Shown in pieces: positions 9,947-19,113 of a DNA stretch of 64,000 nt (position 1 is its first letter; each line of letters opens with the position of its first letter). Under the pieces are notes generated by a model. It was given only the letters and a program-made list of their open reading frames with translations. It did no database searches and was not told the DNA's origin. The DNA is from Micromonospora parathelypteridis (GTDB lineage Bacteria; Actinomycetota; Actinomycetes; Mycobacteriales; Micromonosporaceae): assembly GCF_014201145.1 (NCBI RefSeq), contig NZ_JACHDP010000001.1, positions 1,612,001-1,676,000 of the forward strand, read 5' to 3'. A program made the position numbers and the translations under genes.

Positions 9947-10563
9947 CCTGCTCGGCGTCGGCGGTCGGCGTCGGCCGCGTCGGCCGGACCGCCCTCGCGG
10001 GTCGCTCTCTCGCGCGGTGGTGTTCAGCACCAGCGGCGCGGTGGGCGCTCCCGCCGGGTGGCCCGCGGACGCGGCCGGACCGGGCCGTGCCGATGTGCCC
10101 CGGCCCAGCCAGGAAGTTCGCTAAGGCAACCAGCGGGGACATCCGTGTCGGGCTCGGAGAGTGCGCTGGGCTCGGCGGAGCGCTGGCGCGGGAGCACGAT
10201 CTCGTCTTCGGCCCGGCCGGCGGGCGGCTCCACCGGGTGCGCTGGCGCGCCGCTGACCGGCCGGCGATGCTTGCCAGCCGCCTGCGGGTCGTGCCCCGGC
10301 CGGCTGGGCTCGCCCTGGGCGCAGCCGTGCTCGGCCTCCCCGTGCGCCATCCCCGGTCTCCTCACGCTCGCCTCACCCGCGGGTGCTCCCCCCGACGTGC
10401 CCTGTCACCGTACTGGCCGGGACCGACGGGCCGCGCGCAGCGTACCCGGGGTCGACACCCGCCAGCCCACGACGACGACGGTGAGCGCGCGCTCTGGTAG
10501 CACAGTTCACAGCATCTTTTCGCGCCGTTCATCGGGAGGAGCCCCGGCCCGGCGGACCGGCGG
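9947..10563. other. Gene-poor 617-base stretch with weak overlapping frames
   Basis: No protein family is recognisable on either strand. Two frames have coding-like third-position GC: minus 10024-10350 with a good ribosome site, and plus 10087-10500 without one. The 3' part next to pyrE (10480-10550) contains the only AT-richer patch. No long hairpin or repeat was seen. Confidence 0.4.
10024..10350 (-). CDS. Possible small hypothetical protein (weak)
   Basis: Candidate 108-residue frame beginning ATGGCGCACGG at 10350, with AGGAG seven bases upstream and codons mostly ending in G or C. The translation (MAHGEAEHGCAQGEPSRPGH...) is rich in Pro, Arg, His and Ala with no recognisable domain, signal peptide or membrane helix. 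It would lie about 210 bases downstream of pyrE on the same strand. The overlapping plus-strand frame 10087-10500 is a competitor, so at most one is real and possibly neither. Confidence 0.3.
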   Translation of the reverse strand: MAHGEAEHGCAQGEPSRPGHDPQAAGKHRRPVSGAPAHPVEPPAGRAEDEIVLPRQRSAEPSALSEPDTDVPAGCLSELPGWAGAHRHGPVRPRPRATRRERPPRRWC

Positions 10564-11106
10564 TCAGCGGGTACGGTGCGCCTCCAGGTCCACGCGGCGG
10601 AAGAGCGCCCGCAGCGCCACGCCGTGACCGGCGAGCGCCTCCGCCCCTCCCTCGACGCGGTCGATGACGCAGAGGGCGTTCTCCACCCGGGCACCCAGTT
10701 CGCGTAGTTGACCGGTGGAGATGACCACCTGGCCGCCGGAGGTGACGACGTCCTCGACCACCAGCACTCGCCGCCCGACCAGCTCCGCGCCCTCGGCCAG
10801 CCGGGCCGTCCCGTACGGCTTTGCGATCTTGCGGACGAACGCGCAGGGCAGCCCGGTGTGCCGGCCGAGCGCGGTCACCACCGGGATCCCGCCCATCTCC
10901 AGCCCGGCCAGCACCTCGGTATCCGTCGGGACCAGGTGCGCCAACTGGGCCGCGACCCGGTCCAGCAGGCGGGGATCCGCCTCGAAGCGGTACTTGTCGA
11001 AGTACTCGTCGGCGGTCCGGCCGGAGCGGAGCACGAACGTGCCGGTCAGCCGGCAGGTCGCATCGATCTCGCGAGCCAGCGCGGCCATCGTTTCCCGATC
11101 AGTCAT
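10564..11106 (-). CDS. pyrE: Orotate phosphoribosyltransferase
   Basis: Converts orotate and PRPP to orotidine 5'-monophosphate in pyrimidine synthesis. The 180-residue chain carries the type I phosphoribosyltransferase PRPP loop VLVVEDVVTSGGQ (residues about 118-130) and the orotate-site stretch FVLRSGRTADEYFDKYRFEADP near residue 24. The start could instead be three codons upstream at 11115 (MIIMTD), where a GAGAG is better placed. It is divergent from a sensor kinase gene with about 110 bases between. Single gene, away from the main pyr operon as is common in Actinobacteria. Confidence 0.92.
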   Translation of the reverse strand: MTDRETMAALAREIDATCRLTGTFVLRSGRTADEYFDKYRFEADPRLLDRVAAQLAHLVPTDTEVLAGLEMGGIPVVTALGRHTGLPCAFVRKIAKPYGTARLAEGAELVGRRVLVVEDVVTSGGQVVISTGQLRELGARVENALCVIDRVEGGAEALAGHGVALRALFRRVDLEAHRTR

Positions 11107-11226
11107 GATGATCATTCTCGCTCTCGTTGCGCAGGATGCGCGTACCCCTTTCGGCGCATGTCGGTGCCGCCGGGCTCCTCCTCCGGTCGGTGTCCGAGCG
11201 TCGGCCGCTGTGGTGGGATCGTGGGC

Positions 11227-12432
11227 ATGCGACCGCCACCGTGGCTCGGCTCCGGCACCCTTGGCCGCGACCTCGCGCTCGCCGGCGCGTCCCTCGTCGG
11301 CGGCCTGGTGCTGTATGCGCTGGGTTGGCAGCCGCAGGTCCGTCCGAACACGGGCGTGCCGTCGGCGCTGTTCCTGCCACCGCTGCTGGCGATGTGCGTG
11401 GCCGTGGGCATGCGCCGGGTCGCCCCCCGCGCCAGCCTGGCCGTGGGCACCGGGGCGCTGGTCGTGGACACCGCGCTCGGCAACTCTCTGGGGACGGTCC
11501 TGGTCTACACCCAGGTGCTCTACGACGCCTGCGTGTACGGCCCGCCACGGCTGTGGCGATGGTTGCTGCGGGTGACCATCGGTCTGAGCCTGATCGGTGC
11601 GGTCGTCGGCGTGCTCGTCTTCGGCCATTGGCGTGGGGTGACCGTCGGCGTGCTGGTGGTGCTCGCCGGGCTGCTGCCGGTCCTGACCGGCATCAGCGTG
11701 CGGCAGTACCGCGACCAGGCCGCGGCCGAGCGCGCGCGGGCCGAGCAGACCGCCCGGCTGGTCGAGTTGGACCGCCGGCAGGCGGTCAGCGCCGAACGGG
11801 CCCGGATGGCTCGGGAGCTGCACGACGTGGTCGCCAACCACCTCAGCGCGGTCGCCATCCACGCCACCGCCGTGCTGTCCGTGCCCGGGCTGGACCGCGG
11901 CCAGGTCTCCTCGGCGTTGCGGGTGATCCGGGAGAGCAGCGTGCAGGGCCTGGCGGAGATGCGTCAGATGATCGAGTTGCTGCGCGAGCCGGGAACCGGC
12001 GGTGGGCGGGCCCCGGCCGGCGACGGCACGGCGGTGCCGGAGGCGGTCACCGCGCGGCTCGCCGAGGCGGACGGGTTGGTCGAGCGGATCCGGGCCGCCG
12101 GCCTCGCGGTGCGTGTCCGCACCGATGGGACGCCCGGGCCGCTGCCGGTGGGGGTGGATCTCGCCGCGTACCGGATCGTGCAGGAGTCGCTGACCAACGC
12201 GCTCAAGCACGGCACGGGTGAGGCGGACCTGACGATCGCGTACCGGCCGGCGGAGGTGGTGGTGACGGTGGAAAATCCGGTGCGTCGGGGCGGGGACGGG
12301 TTGCCGGGCGCCGGGGCGGGGCTGATCGGGATGCGGGAACGGGCCACGCTGCTGGCCGGCCGGTTCACCGCCGGGCCGCGGGACGGCCGCTGGCAGGTCC
12401 GGGCCGCGCTGCCCACCGGGGAGCGCGGGTGA
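11227..12432 (+). CDS. NarL-type sensor histidine kinase (HisKA_3)
   Basis: Membrane sensor kinase of about 401 residues. The N-terminal third has four to five membrane helices (LALAGASLVGGLVLYALGW; LLAMCVAVGMR; LWRWLLRVTIGLSLIGAVVGVLVFG; VLVVLAGLLPVLTG) and almost no extracellular loop, so it may sense a membrane signal. The dimerisation/phosphoacceptor helix is MARELHDVVANHLSAVAIHA, with the His in ELHD. The ATP-binding domain follows, with YRIVQESLTNALKHG (N box) and GAGLIGMRERATLLAGRF (G box). The stop overlaps the response-regulator start by 4 bases. A GTG two codons upstream (11221) is an alternative start. Signal unknown. Confidence 0.9.
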   Translation: MRPPPWLGSGTLGRDLALAGASLVGGLVLYALGWQPQVRPNTGVPSALFLPPLLAMCVAVGMRRVAPRASLAVGTGALVVDTALGNSLGTVLVYTQVLYDACVYGPPRLWRWLLRVTIGLSLIGAVVGVLVFGHWRGVTVGVLVVLAGLLPVLTGISVRQYRDQAAAERARAEQTARLVELDRRQAVSAERARMARELHDVVANHLSAVAIHATAVLSVPGLDRGQVSSALRVIRESSVQGLAEMRQMIELLREPGTGGGRAPAGDGTAVPEAVTARLAEADGLVERIRAAGLAVRVRTDGTPGPLPVGVDLAAYRIVQESLTNALKHGTGEADLTIAYRPAEVVVTVENPVRRGGDGLPGAGAGLIGMRERATLLAGRFTAGPRDGRWQVRAALPTGERG

Positions 12433-13130
12433 CCGGGCCGGCGCGGTCACCGGCCGACGCGGGCGCGTCGACGGTACGGGTGGTGCTCGCGGACGACCAG
12501 CCGGCGGTACGGGCCGGACTGGCCCTGATCCTGCGCGGCGCGTCGGGTATCGACGTGGTCGGCGAGGCGGCCGACGGCGACGAGGCGGTGCGGCTGTGCC
12601 GGGAGTTGCGCCCGGACGTGGCGGTGCTGGACGTCCGGATGCCCCGCCGGGACGGGATCTCCGCGACCCGGGCGATCGTCACCGACGTGCTCGCCGACGT
12701 GCTGGTGCTCACTACCTTCGACCTCGACGAGTACGTCTTCGGCGCGTTGCGTGCCGGAGCGGCCGGGTTCCTGCTCAAGGACACCGACGCCGCTGGCCTG
12801 GTGACCGCGGTGCGTACGGTGGCGCGCGGCGACGGGTTCATCGCGCCCGCGGTGACCCGCCGGTTGATCACCGCCTTCGCGGCCACCGCGCCGAGCGCGT
12901 CGGCGGACACCCTCGCCGCGCTGGGCACCCTCACCCCGCGCGAGCGGGACGTGCTGGCCTGCCTCGGCCTGGGCCTGTCCAACCAGCAGATCGCCGACCG
13001 GCTGGTGTTGGCCGAGAGCACCACCAAGACCCACGTGAGCCGGATCCTGGCGAAGCTGGATCTGCGCAGCCGGGTGCAGGCCGCGATCCTGGCCCAGGAG
13101 TTGGGACTGCCCACTCCCCCGCAACCGTGA
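12429..13130 (+). CDS. LuxR/NarL-family response regulator
   Basis: Partner of the kinase encoded just upstream (4-base overlap). The 233 residues hold a CheY-like receiver with the acidic pair DDQ, the phosphoacceptor Asp in VLDVRMPRRDG, the Thr in LVLTTFDLDEYV and the Lys in FLLKDTD, then a LuxR-type helix-turn-helix (LTPRERDVLACLGLGLSNQQIADRL...TTKTHVSRILAKLDL). It should bind DNA as a phosphorylated dimer. No target genes are evident; the pair is followed by 130 bases before fasR. Confidence 0.92.
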   Translation: MTGPARSPADAGASTVRVVLADDQPAVRAGLALILRGASGIDVVGEAADGDEAVRLCRELRPDVAVLDVRMPRRDGISATRAIVTDVLADVLVLTTFDLDEYVFGALRAGAAGFLLKDTDAAGLVTAVRTVARGDGFIAPAVTRRLITAFAATAPSASADTLAALGTLTPRERDVLACLGLGLSNQQIADRLVLAESTTKTHVSRILAKLDLRSRVQAAILAQELGLPTPPQP

Positions 13131-13260
13131 GCCGACCACCGGATTCACGTCGTTGGTGACGGGCGGTCCGGCCCAGCTGAGCCGCTCGGGGCGGCTGCGA
13201 CCTCCGCCCGGGGCCGGTGCCGACGTGGATGGCCTGCTCATGACGTGTCAGGCTAGGGCG

Positions 13261-14526
13261 GTGAGTACGCCGGGCGGTGGGGAGCTGGCGGCCACGCTGC
13301 GCCGGATCGAGCGTTCGGCAGGGGCGTTGGCCACCTCCAGCGTGGCCCGGATGGACGAGACCCTGCCGTGGTTCCGGGCGTTGCCGGCCGATCAGCGCTC
13401 CTGGGTGATGCTGGTGGCCCAGGCGGGCGCCCGGTCGCTGGTGCAGTGGCTGCGCGAGGGCGGCGGCACGGCGGACAGCACCCAGGAGGTCTCGGACGAG
13501 GTCTTCGCCGCCGCCCCGCAGGCGCTGGCCCGGTCGATCACCCTCCAGCAGACCGTGGCGTTGATCAAAGTGACCATCGACGTCGTCGAGGAGCAGGTGT
13601 CGCAACTGGCCGCCGAGGGCGAGGAGCAGCAACTGCGCGAAGCGGTGCTGCGCTTCTCCCGGGAGATCGCGTTCGCCGCCGCCCGGGTGTACGCGCGGGC
13701 GGCCGAGTCCCGCGGCGCCTGGGACGCCCGGTTGCAGGCCCTGCTGGTCGACGCGCTGTTGCGCGGTGACTCGCCGGACGTGCTGGCCAGTCGGGCCGCG
13801 GCGCTCGGTTGGGCGGACGCGCCGCCGGTGGCGGTGGCGGTCGGGCGCTCCCCCGGTGGAGAGGTCTCCGCGGTGCTGCACGTGGTCTACCGGCAAGCCC
13901 GCCGGATCGGTGTCGAGGTGATCGGCGGGGTGCACGGCGACCGGTTGGTCATCGTGTTGGGCGGGGCGGCGGACCCGTTGACCGCCACCGCAAAGCTGCT
14001 GAGCGCGTTCGGCGACGGGCCGGTGGTGGTCGGTCCGGCCGTACCCAGTCTGGACGAGGCGACCGAGTCGGCGCGTGCCGCGCTGTCCGGTTTCCGGGCG
14101 GCTCCGGCCTGGCCCGGCGCCCCCCGTCCGGTGCCGGCCGCCGACCTGTTGCCCGAGCGGGCCCTGGCCGGCGACGCGGAGGCTCGTCGACGGCTGCGGC
14201 ACGACGTGTACGCGACCCTGGTGCGCGCCGGTGGCGAGCTGCTGGCGACCCTGGACGCCTTCCTGGCTGCCGGCGGCACGCTGGAGAGCGCCGCCCGTGC
14301 GCTGTTCGTACACCCGAACACGGTGCGTTACCGGCTACGCCGGATCGCCGAGGTGACCGGCTTCTCGCCGCTGTCTCCCCGGGACGCGTTCGCCCTTCAG
14401 GTCGCGCTGACCGTGGGTCGGTTGGATCCGGTTGCCCCGCTCACCTCACCTGTCCCGACCCAGACAATGACCCCGGTAAACCGGAAAACCGTCCAAAACG
14501 AGGATGATCCCCGCCGATCTTTGTAG
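13261..14526 (+). CDS. fasR: PucR-type transcriptional activator of fatty-acid synthesis (FasR-like)
   Basis: A 421-residue regulator with a C-terminal PucR helix-turn-helix (LESAARALFVHPNTVRYRLRRIAEVTGF, residues about 340-367) and a GGDEF-like/PucR central fold (VLHVVYRQARRIGVEVIGGVHGDRLVIVLGG). Its place directly upstream of fabD matches Streptomyces coelicolor, where FasR activates fabD-fabH-acpP-fabF, so I give it that name by synteny. I chose the GTG at 13261; an ATG at 13240 is possible. About 80 bases separate it from fabD and should contain its target promoter. Confidence 0.88.
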   Translation: MSTPGGGELAATLRRIERSAGALATSSVARMDETLPWFRALPADQRSWVMLVAQAGARSLVQWLREGGGTADSTQEVSDEVFAAAPQALARSITLQQTVALIKVTIDVVEEQVSQLAAEGEEQQLREAVLRFSREIAFAAARVYARAAESRGAWDARLQALLVDALLRGDSPDVLASRAAALGWADAPPVAVAVGRSPGGEVSAVLHVVYRQARRIGVEVIGGVHGDRLVIVLGGAADPLTATAKLLSAFGDGPVVVGPAVPSLDEATESARAALSGFRAAPAWPGAPRPVPAADLLPERALAGDAEARRRLRHDVYATLVRAGGELLATLDAFLAAGGTLESAARALFVHPNTVRYRLRRIAEVTGFSPLSPRDAFALQVALTVGRLDPVAPLTSPVPTQTMTPVNRKTVQNEDDPRRSL

Positions 14527-14604
14527 GAAACCTCTAAAGGTCCTAGTGCGGTTTGGTCGGAGGCGGCACAGCGTTACCCGCGCGTATCCGGGAGAGTCAT
14601 AGGC

Positions 14605-15531
14605 GTGCTCGCCGTACTTAGTCCCGGCCAGGGTTCTCAGAAACCCGGCTTCCTGACCCCCTGGCTCGACCTGACCGGCACTGAGGCGCGACTGCGCGAG
14701 TGGTCGGCGTTGGCCGGGGTCGACCTGATGCACCTGGGCACCGCCGCCGACGCCGACGAAATCAAGGACACCGCCCGCACCCAGCCGTTGCTGGTCGCCG
14801 CGGCGCTGCTCGCGGCCGAGCACCTGCCACTGGACGGCGTCTCGCTCACCGCCGGGCACAGCGTCGGCGAGTTGGGCGCGGCCGCCCTGGCCGGCGTGCT
14901 GACGGCCGAAGCCGCGATCACCCTCGCCGGCGTACGCGGCCGGGAGATGGCCGCCGCCTGCGCGCTGGAGCCGACCGGAATGGCCGCGATGCTCGGCGGC
15001 GACTCCGACGAGGTGCTCGCCGCGATCGAGGCGCACGGACTGCACCCGGCCAACCGCAACGGCGCCGGGCAGATCGTCGCCGCAGGCGCGCTGGACGGGC
15101 TCGACAAGCTCGCCGCCGAGCCGCCCGCCCGGACCCGGATCATCCGACTCCAGGTGGCTGGCGCGTTCCACACCCCGTACATGGCCCCGGCCGAAACCGC
15201 GCTCGCCGCGGTCGCCGCCGGAATCACCCCGGCCGACCCGGCCCGGATCCTGCTGTCGAACCTCGACGGCACCGCGGTCGACAACGGCCCGGAGATGGTG
15301 CAACGCCTGGTCCGCCAGGTCACCGCGCCGGTGCGCTGGGATCTGTGCATGCGTACGCTGGCTGACCTCGGGGTCACCGGCGTGATCGAACTACCACCGG
15401 CCGGCACTCTCGCCGGGCTGGTGAAGCGGGACCTCAAGGGCGAGGGCGCCCCGGAGATCGTCACCCTGAACACCCCGGACGACCTGCCGGCCGCACGGGA
15501 CCTGATCGCCCGTATCGGAGGTCGTTCATGA
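14605..15531 (+). CDS. fabD: Malonyl-CoA:ACP transacylase
   Basis: Loads malonate from CoA onto acyl carrier protein for type II fatty-acid synthesis. The 308 residues contain the N-terminal SPGQGSQKPGF motif, catalytic Ser86 in AGHSVGELGAA, the malonate-binding Arg in GVRGREMAAAC and the catalytic His in VAGAFHTPYM. GTG start with GGGAGAG upstream. Its stop overlaps the fabH ATG by 4 bases. Confidence 0.96.
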   Translation: MLAVLSPGQGSQKPGFLTPWLDLTGTEARLREWSALAGVDLMHLGTAADADEIKDTARTQPLLVAAALLAAEHLPLDGVSLTAGHSVGELGAAALAGVLTAEAAITLAGVRGREMAAACALEPTGMAAMLGGDSDEVLAAIEAHGLHPANRNGAGQIVAAGALDGLDKLAAEPPARTRIIRLQVAGAFHTPYMAPAETALAAVAAGITPADPARILLSNLDGTAVDNGPEMVQRLVRQVTAPVRWDLCMRTLADLGVTGVIELPPAGTLAGLVKRDLKGEGAPEIVTLNTPDDLPAARDLIARIGGRS

Positions 15532-16472
15532 CTGGCAGTCGCATCGTCTCGATGGGGCACTACCAGCCCTCCCGGGTGGTGACCAACGACGACATCGCCC
15601 AGCTCGTCGACACCAACGACGAGTGGATCCGCGACCGGGTCGGCATCGTCAGCCGGCGGATCGCCGACTCCGAGACAGTGGCTGACATGGCCGCTGCCGC
15701 CGCCGGCAAGGCGCTGGCCAACTCGGGTCTGACGGCCGCCGACATCGACCTGGTCGTTGTCGCCACGTGCACGTCGATCGACCGCAGCCCCAACGTGGCC
15801 TGCCGGGTCGCCGCCAAGCTGGGCATCACCGCGCCGGGCGCGTTCGACGTGAACACCGCCTGCTCGGGCTTCGCGTACGCGCTGGGCACGGTCGACCACG
15901 CCATCCGGGCCGGGGCGTCGCGCAACGCGATCGTCATCGGCGCGGAGAAGCTCTCCGACTTCACCGACTGGACCGACCGCTCCACCTGCATCATCTTCGC
16001 GGACGGTGCCGGCGCGGCGGTGGTCACCGCCACCGCCGACGACGAGCCGGCCGGGATCGGCCCGGTGGTCTGGGGTTCGGTGCCGGAGAAGAGCGACGCG
16101 GTCCGCATCGAGGGCTGGCGCCCGTACATCCAGCAGGAGGGGCAGGCGGTGTTCCGCTGGGCCACCACCGAGCTGGCGCCGCTCGCCCTGCAGGCCTGCG
16201 AGCGTGCCGGGGTCGACCCGTCGGAGCTGGCCGCGTTCGTGCCGCACCAGGCCAACGCCCGCATCATCGACGGCATCGCCAAGCGGCTCAACATCCCCAA
16301 CGCGATCATCGCGAAGGACATCGTCGAGTCCGGCAACACCTCTGCCGCGAGCGTGCCGCTGGCCCTGTCCAAGCTGGTCGAGCGCCGGGAGGTGCCCTCG
16401 GGCGCGCCGGTGCTGCTGTTCGGCTTCGGCGGTGGCCTGACCTACGCCGGTCAGGTCGTCCGCTGCCCCTGA
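15528..16472 (+). CDS. fabH: 3-oxoacyl-ACP synthase III
   Basis: Initiates fatty-acid chains by condensing an acyl-CoA primer with malonyl-ACP; in Actinobacteria it prefers branched primers, which sets iso/anteiso lipids. 314 residues with catalytic Cys112 in NTACSGFAYALG, the His in FVPHQANARIIDGIA and the Asn in ESGNTSAASVPLA. Shares a 4-base overlap with fabD. An 85-base gap with a small hairpin separates it from acpP. Confidence 0.96.
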   Translation: MTGSRIVSMGHYQPSRVVTNDDIAQLVDTNDEWIRDRVGIVSRRIADSETVADMAAAAAGKALANSGLTAADIDLVVVATCTSIDRSPNVACRVAAKLGITAPGAFDVNTACSGFAYALGTVDHAIRAGASRNAIVIGAEKLSDFTDWTDRSTCIIFADGAGAAVVTATADDEPAGIGPVVWGSVPEKSDAVRIEGWRPYIQQEGQAVFRWATTELAPLALQACERAGVDPSELAAFVPHQANARIIDGIAKRLNIPNAIIAKDIVESGNTSAASVPLALSKLVERREVPSGAPVLLFGFGGGLTYAGQVVRCP

Positions 16473-16506
16473 AGACCACCTCGGGCGCGTACGCGTCGAG
16501 GAGTGG

Positions 16507-16525
16507 CGGACGGCGACGCCGTCCG
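16507..16525 (+). promoter_or_regulatory. Hairpin in the fabH-acpP gap
   Basis: CGGACGGC (16507-16514), loop GAC, GCCGTCCG (16518-16525): a perfect 8-bp stem between fabH and acpP, 33 bases before the acpP ATG. It could act as a 5' stabiliser or processing point that lets acpP be expressed above its neighbours; this is inference. The acpP ribosome site GAAAGGAA follows it. Confidence 0.5.
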
Positions 16526-16557
16526 TCGGACAACCCCGATGAAAGGAACCAACCGCA

Positions 16558-16797
16558 ATGACCCGTGACGAGATCACCACCGGCCTCGCCGAGATCCTCG
16601 AAGAGGTTGCCGGGGTGAACCCGGACGACGTGGCCGAGGGGAAGTCCTTCACCGACGACCTCGATGTCGACTCGCTCTCCATGGTCGAGGTCGTGGTGGC
16701 CGCCGAGGAGAAGTTCGGCGTCAAGATCCCGGACAACGAGGTGCAGAACCTCAAGACCGTCGGTGACGCTGTCAGCTACATCGCGGCGCAGTCCTGA
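16558..16797 (+). CDS. acpP: Acyl carrier protein
   Basis: The 79-residue carrier of growing fatty acyl chains. The phosphopantetheine attachment Ser39 is in the classic DLDVDSLSMVEVV motif, the protein is strongly acidic, and the four-helix pattern is intact. Strong ribosome site (GAAAGGAA) 11 bases before the ATG. Only 2 bases separate it from fabF. Confidence 0.98.
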   Translation: MTRDEITTGLAEILEEVAGVNPDDVAEGKSFTDDLDVDSLSMVEVVVAAEEKFGVKIPDNEVQNLKTVGDAVSYIAAQS

Positions 16798-16799
16798 TC

Positions 16800-18026
16800 A
16801 TGAGTCGTCCTGACGTCGTCGTCACCGGGCTCGGCGCGACGACCCCGCTTGGCGGGGACGTCGCGTCGACCTGGGACGCAATGCTCGCCGGCCGCTCCGG
16901 GGTGAGTGCCCTCACCCAGGAGTGGGCCGAGCAACTGCCGGTCCGGATCGCCGCCCAGTTGGCCGTGGAGCCGTCCGAGGTGCTGGACCGGGTCCGCCTG
17001 CGCCGCCTGGACCGTTCCGAGGCGATCGCGATCATCGCGGCGCAGCAGGCCTGGGCGGACGCCGGCCTCGCCGGCTCCGACCTCGACGGGGAGCGGCTGG
17101 CCGTCAGCGTCGGCTCCGGCATCGGTGGTGCCACCACCCTGCTCGCCCAGGACGACATCCTCGAAGCATCCGGGCCACGGCGGGTCTCCCCGCACACCAT
17201 CCCGATGTTGATGCCGAACGGTCCGGCCGCCTGGGTCGGGCTGGAGCTGGGCGCCAAGGCCGGCGTGCACTCGATGGCGAGCGCCTGCGCCACCGGCGCC
17301 GAGGCGATCGCGCTGGGGTTGGACATCATCCGCTCCGGCCGGGCCGACGTGGTGGTGGCCGGCGGCACGGAGGCGGTCATCCACCCACTGCCGATCGCCG
17401 GCTTCAGCTCGATGCGGGCCATGTCGACCCGCAACGACGAGCCGCAGCGCGCCTCCCGCCCGTGGGACCGGGGCCGGGACGGCTTCGTCCTCGGCGAGGG
17501 CGCCGGCATCGTGGTGCTGGAACGGGCGGAGCACGCCGCAGCCCGGGGCGCCCGGGTGTACGCGCGGCTCGCCGGGGCCGGCATCACCTCGGACGCGTAC
17601 GACATCGTGCAGCCGCACGCCGAGGGCGAGGGCGCCATCCGGGCCATCGCCAAGGCGATCGCGGACGCGGGTGTGGCCAAGCGGGACATCGTGCACGTCA
17701 ACGCGCACGCCACCTCGACGCCGGTCGGTGACATGCTGGAAATCGGCGGGCTGCACAAGGCGCTCGGCGACCACCCGGTGCTGTCCGCGACGAAGTCGAT
17801 GACCGGTCACCTGCTCGGTGCGGCCGGCGCGCTGGAGTCGATCGCCACCATCCTGGCCATCCGCGACAGTGTCGTCCCTCCGACGATCAACCTCGACGAC
17901 CCGGAGCCAGGTCTCACCCTGGACGTCGCGGCACACAAGGCACGCCACATGGAGATCCCCGCCGCGTTGAACAACGCGTTCGGCTTCGGCGGCCACAACG
18001 TGGCTCTCGTCTTCGCGCGGCCCTGA
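16800..18026 (+). CDS. fabF: 3-oxoacyl-ACP synthase II
   Basis: Elongating ketosynthase of type II fatty-acid synthesis, 408 residues. Catalytic Cys163 lies in SMASACATGAEAI and the two active-site His residues in VNAHATSTPVGD and KSMTGHLLGAAGALE. Last gene of the fasR-fabD-fabH-acpP-fabF group, closed by a strong terminator at 18050. The overall order is that of Streptomyces. Confidence 0.97.
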   Translation: MSRPDVVVTGLGATTPLGGDVASTWDAMLAGRSGVSALTQEWAEQLPVRIAAQLAVEPSEVLDRVRLRRLDRSEAIAIIAAQQAWADAGLAGSDLDGERLAVSVGSGIGGATTLLAQDDILEASGPRRVSPHTIPMLMPNGPAAWVGLELGAKAGVHSMASACATGAEAIALGLDIIRSGRADVVVAGGTEAVIHPLPIAGFSSMRAMSTRNDEPQRASRPWDRGRDGFVLGEGAGIVVLERAEHAAARGARVYARLAGAGITSDAYDIVQPHAEGEGAIRAIAKAIADAGVAKRDIVHVNAHATSTPVGDMLEIGGLHKALGDHPVLSATKSMTGHLLGAAGALESIATILAIRDSVVPPTINLDDPEPGLTLDVAAHKARHMEIPAALNNAFGFGGHNVALVFARP

Positions 18027-18049
18027 GGCCCCGCCGAGGACTCGCGGGA

Positions 18050-18089
18050 GGGTCCCCACTCATCGCCTGCCGATGAGAGGGGACCCTTT
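18050..18089. terminator. Long perfect bidirectional terminator after fabF
   Basis: GGGTCCCC (18050-18057), one A, CTCATCG, loop CCTGC, CGATGAG, one A, GGGGACCC (to 18086), then TTT. Two perfect stems of 8 and 7 bp flank a symmetric A-A mismatch. It lies between convergent genes (fabF and the small gene ending at 18096) and can serve both. Confidence 0.92.
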
Positions 18090-18095
18090 CTCCGT

Positions 18096-18314
18096 TCAGC
18101 CTCGGTTGCGGGGGTGCCGTTTCGCGGTGCGCTCGTTGCCGTGGCGGTAGTTGCCGGTCCAGCGGGCCATCACCAACTGCGGGTCGTCGTCGACCTCGGC
18201 GAGGAACTCCGCTGCCCGGGCACCACGCAGCGTGCCGGCCGCCCGTCCGTGGTGCGTGATCACCACCGTGCCGTCCGCCCGCACCACGTACCGGAATCCC
18301 TCTGCAGCTCCCAT
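18096..18314 (-). CDS. Small conserved hypothetical protein
   Basis: A 72-residue soluble protein I cannot name. Sequence is protein-like and compact: GFRYVVRADGTVVITHHGRAAGTLRG, then AAEFLAEVDDDPQLVMARWTGNYRHGNERTAKRH, suggesting a beta hairpin followed by a helix and a basic tail. No signal peptide or cysteines. It converges on fabF with a shared terminator and is divergent from a lipoprotein gene. The ribosome site is weak. Confidence 0.7.
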   Translation of the reverse strand: MGAAEGFRYVVRADGTVVITHHGRAAGTLRGARAAEFLAEVDDDPQLVMARWTGNYRHGNERTAKRHPRNRG

Positions 18315-18447
18315 CCAGGGAGGTTGTCAGACCGACCGGGGGCGGAGCGACCCGATTTCGTCGGCCGTGCACACGAACCCGTTTGACGTCGGAGGGCCGC
18401 ACGGCTTCGATAGGCCGACTGAAGATCGCGCAACGGGGGATGACACT

Positions 18448-19113
18448 GTGGACACTCGTACCCGCGCTGCCGTGTTGGCGGCGCTCACCCTCGGCCTACT
18501 CGCCGGCTGCGGCGACGATGCCGACGCTCCCGCCGGGCGCACGGCCGGAAGCCCGGCACCGCAGGCCACCGGCGAGCCCTGGTACGACGAGGTGGCCGCA
18601 GCCTCGCCCAGCGGCACGACCGGCGGAACGGGTTCGCCCTGCCCGGTACCGGTCTCGTTTCCGCTCGCGGACGGGTGGACGGCGAAGGCGGTCGAGCCAC
18701 TTGAGGGCGAGCTGGCCGAGCTCGTCGGCGAGGCGCTCACCAAGCGCGGTGGCACCACCGTGCGTTGCGAGGTGGACGGCCGGAAGGCCGGCGGCGGATT
18801 CCTGCGGATCTGGGCGGCGGACACCCCGGCGGTCGCGCCGCGCACCGCGTTGGAGGGTTTCGCCAACGGGACCGACGACGCCGTCACCGGCCAGCAGTTC
18901 CGGGACCTCCGGGCCGGCGGCTTCGACGCCACCGAGATCACCTGGCTGACCACCAACTCGCTCACCGAGGAGACGTCGCGCAACTGGGCGCTGGCAGTCC
19001 AGTCGGCGGGGCAGACACTGGTCTTCACGGTCAACGAGGGCCTGATCACCGAGCGGACCGACGTGCTGCCGGCGTACCGGCTCGCGGCGCAGGGGCTCGC
19101 GACCGCCGGGTGA
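18448..19113 (+). CDS. Lipoprotein of unknown function
   Basis: A 221-residue lipoprotein: GTG start with GGGGGA upstream, signal peptide TRTRAAVLAALTLGLLAGC with lipobox LAGC, then a low-complexity linker and a globular domain starting CPVPVSFPLADGWTAKAVEP. Two further cysteines (SPCPVP and VRCEVDG) could form a disulfide. The fold resembles the PsbP/Mog1-like or LpqN-type lipoproteins of Actinobacteria (GFRDLRAGGFDATEI..., TLVFTVNEGLITERTDVLPAYRLAAQGLA), but this is only a pattern impression. Followed 87 bases later by the channel-like gene. Confidence 0.8.
   Translation: MDTRTRAAVLAALTLGLLAGCGDDADAPAGRTAGSPAPQATGEPWYDEVAAASPSGTTGGTGSPCPVPVSFPLADGWTAKAVEPLEGELAELVGEALTKRGGTTVRCEVDGRKAGGGFLRIWAADTPAVAPRTALEGFANGTDDAVTGQQFRDLRAGGFDATEITWLTTNSLTEETSRNWALAVQSAGQTLVFTVNEGLITERTDVLPAYRLAAQGLATAG

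Noticed and set aside
10087..10500. 137-codon plus-strand frame in the gap before pyrE
   Set aside because: No ribosome site, and it competes with a minus-strand frame that has one; composition alone is not enough to call it.
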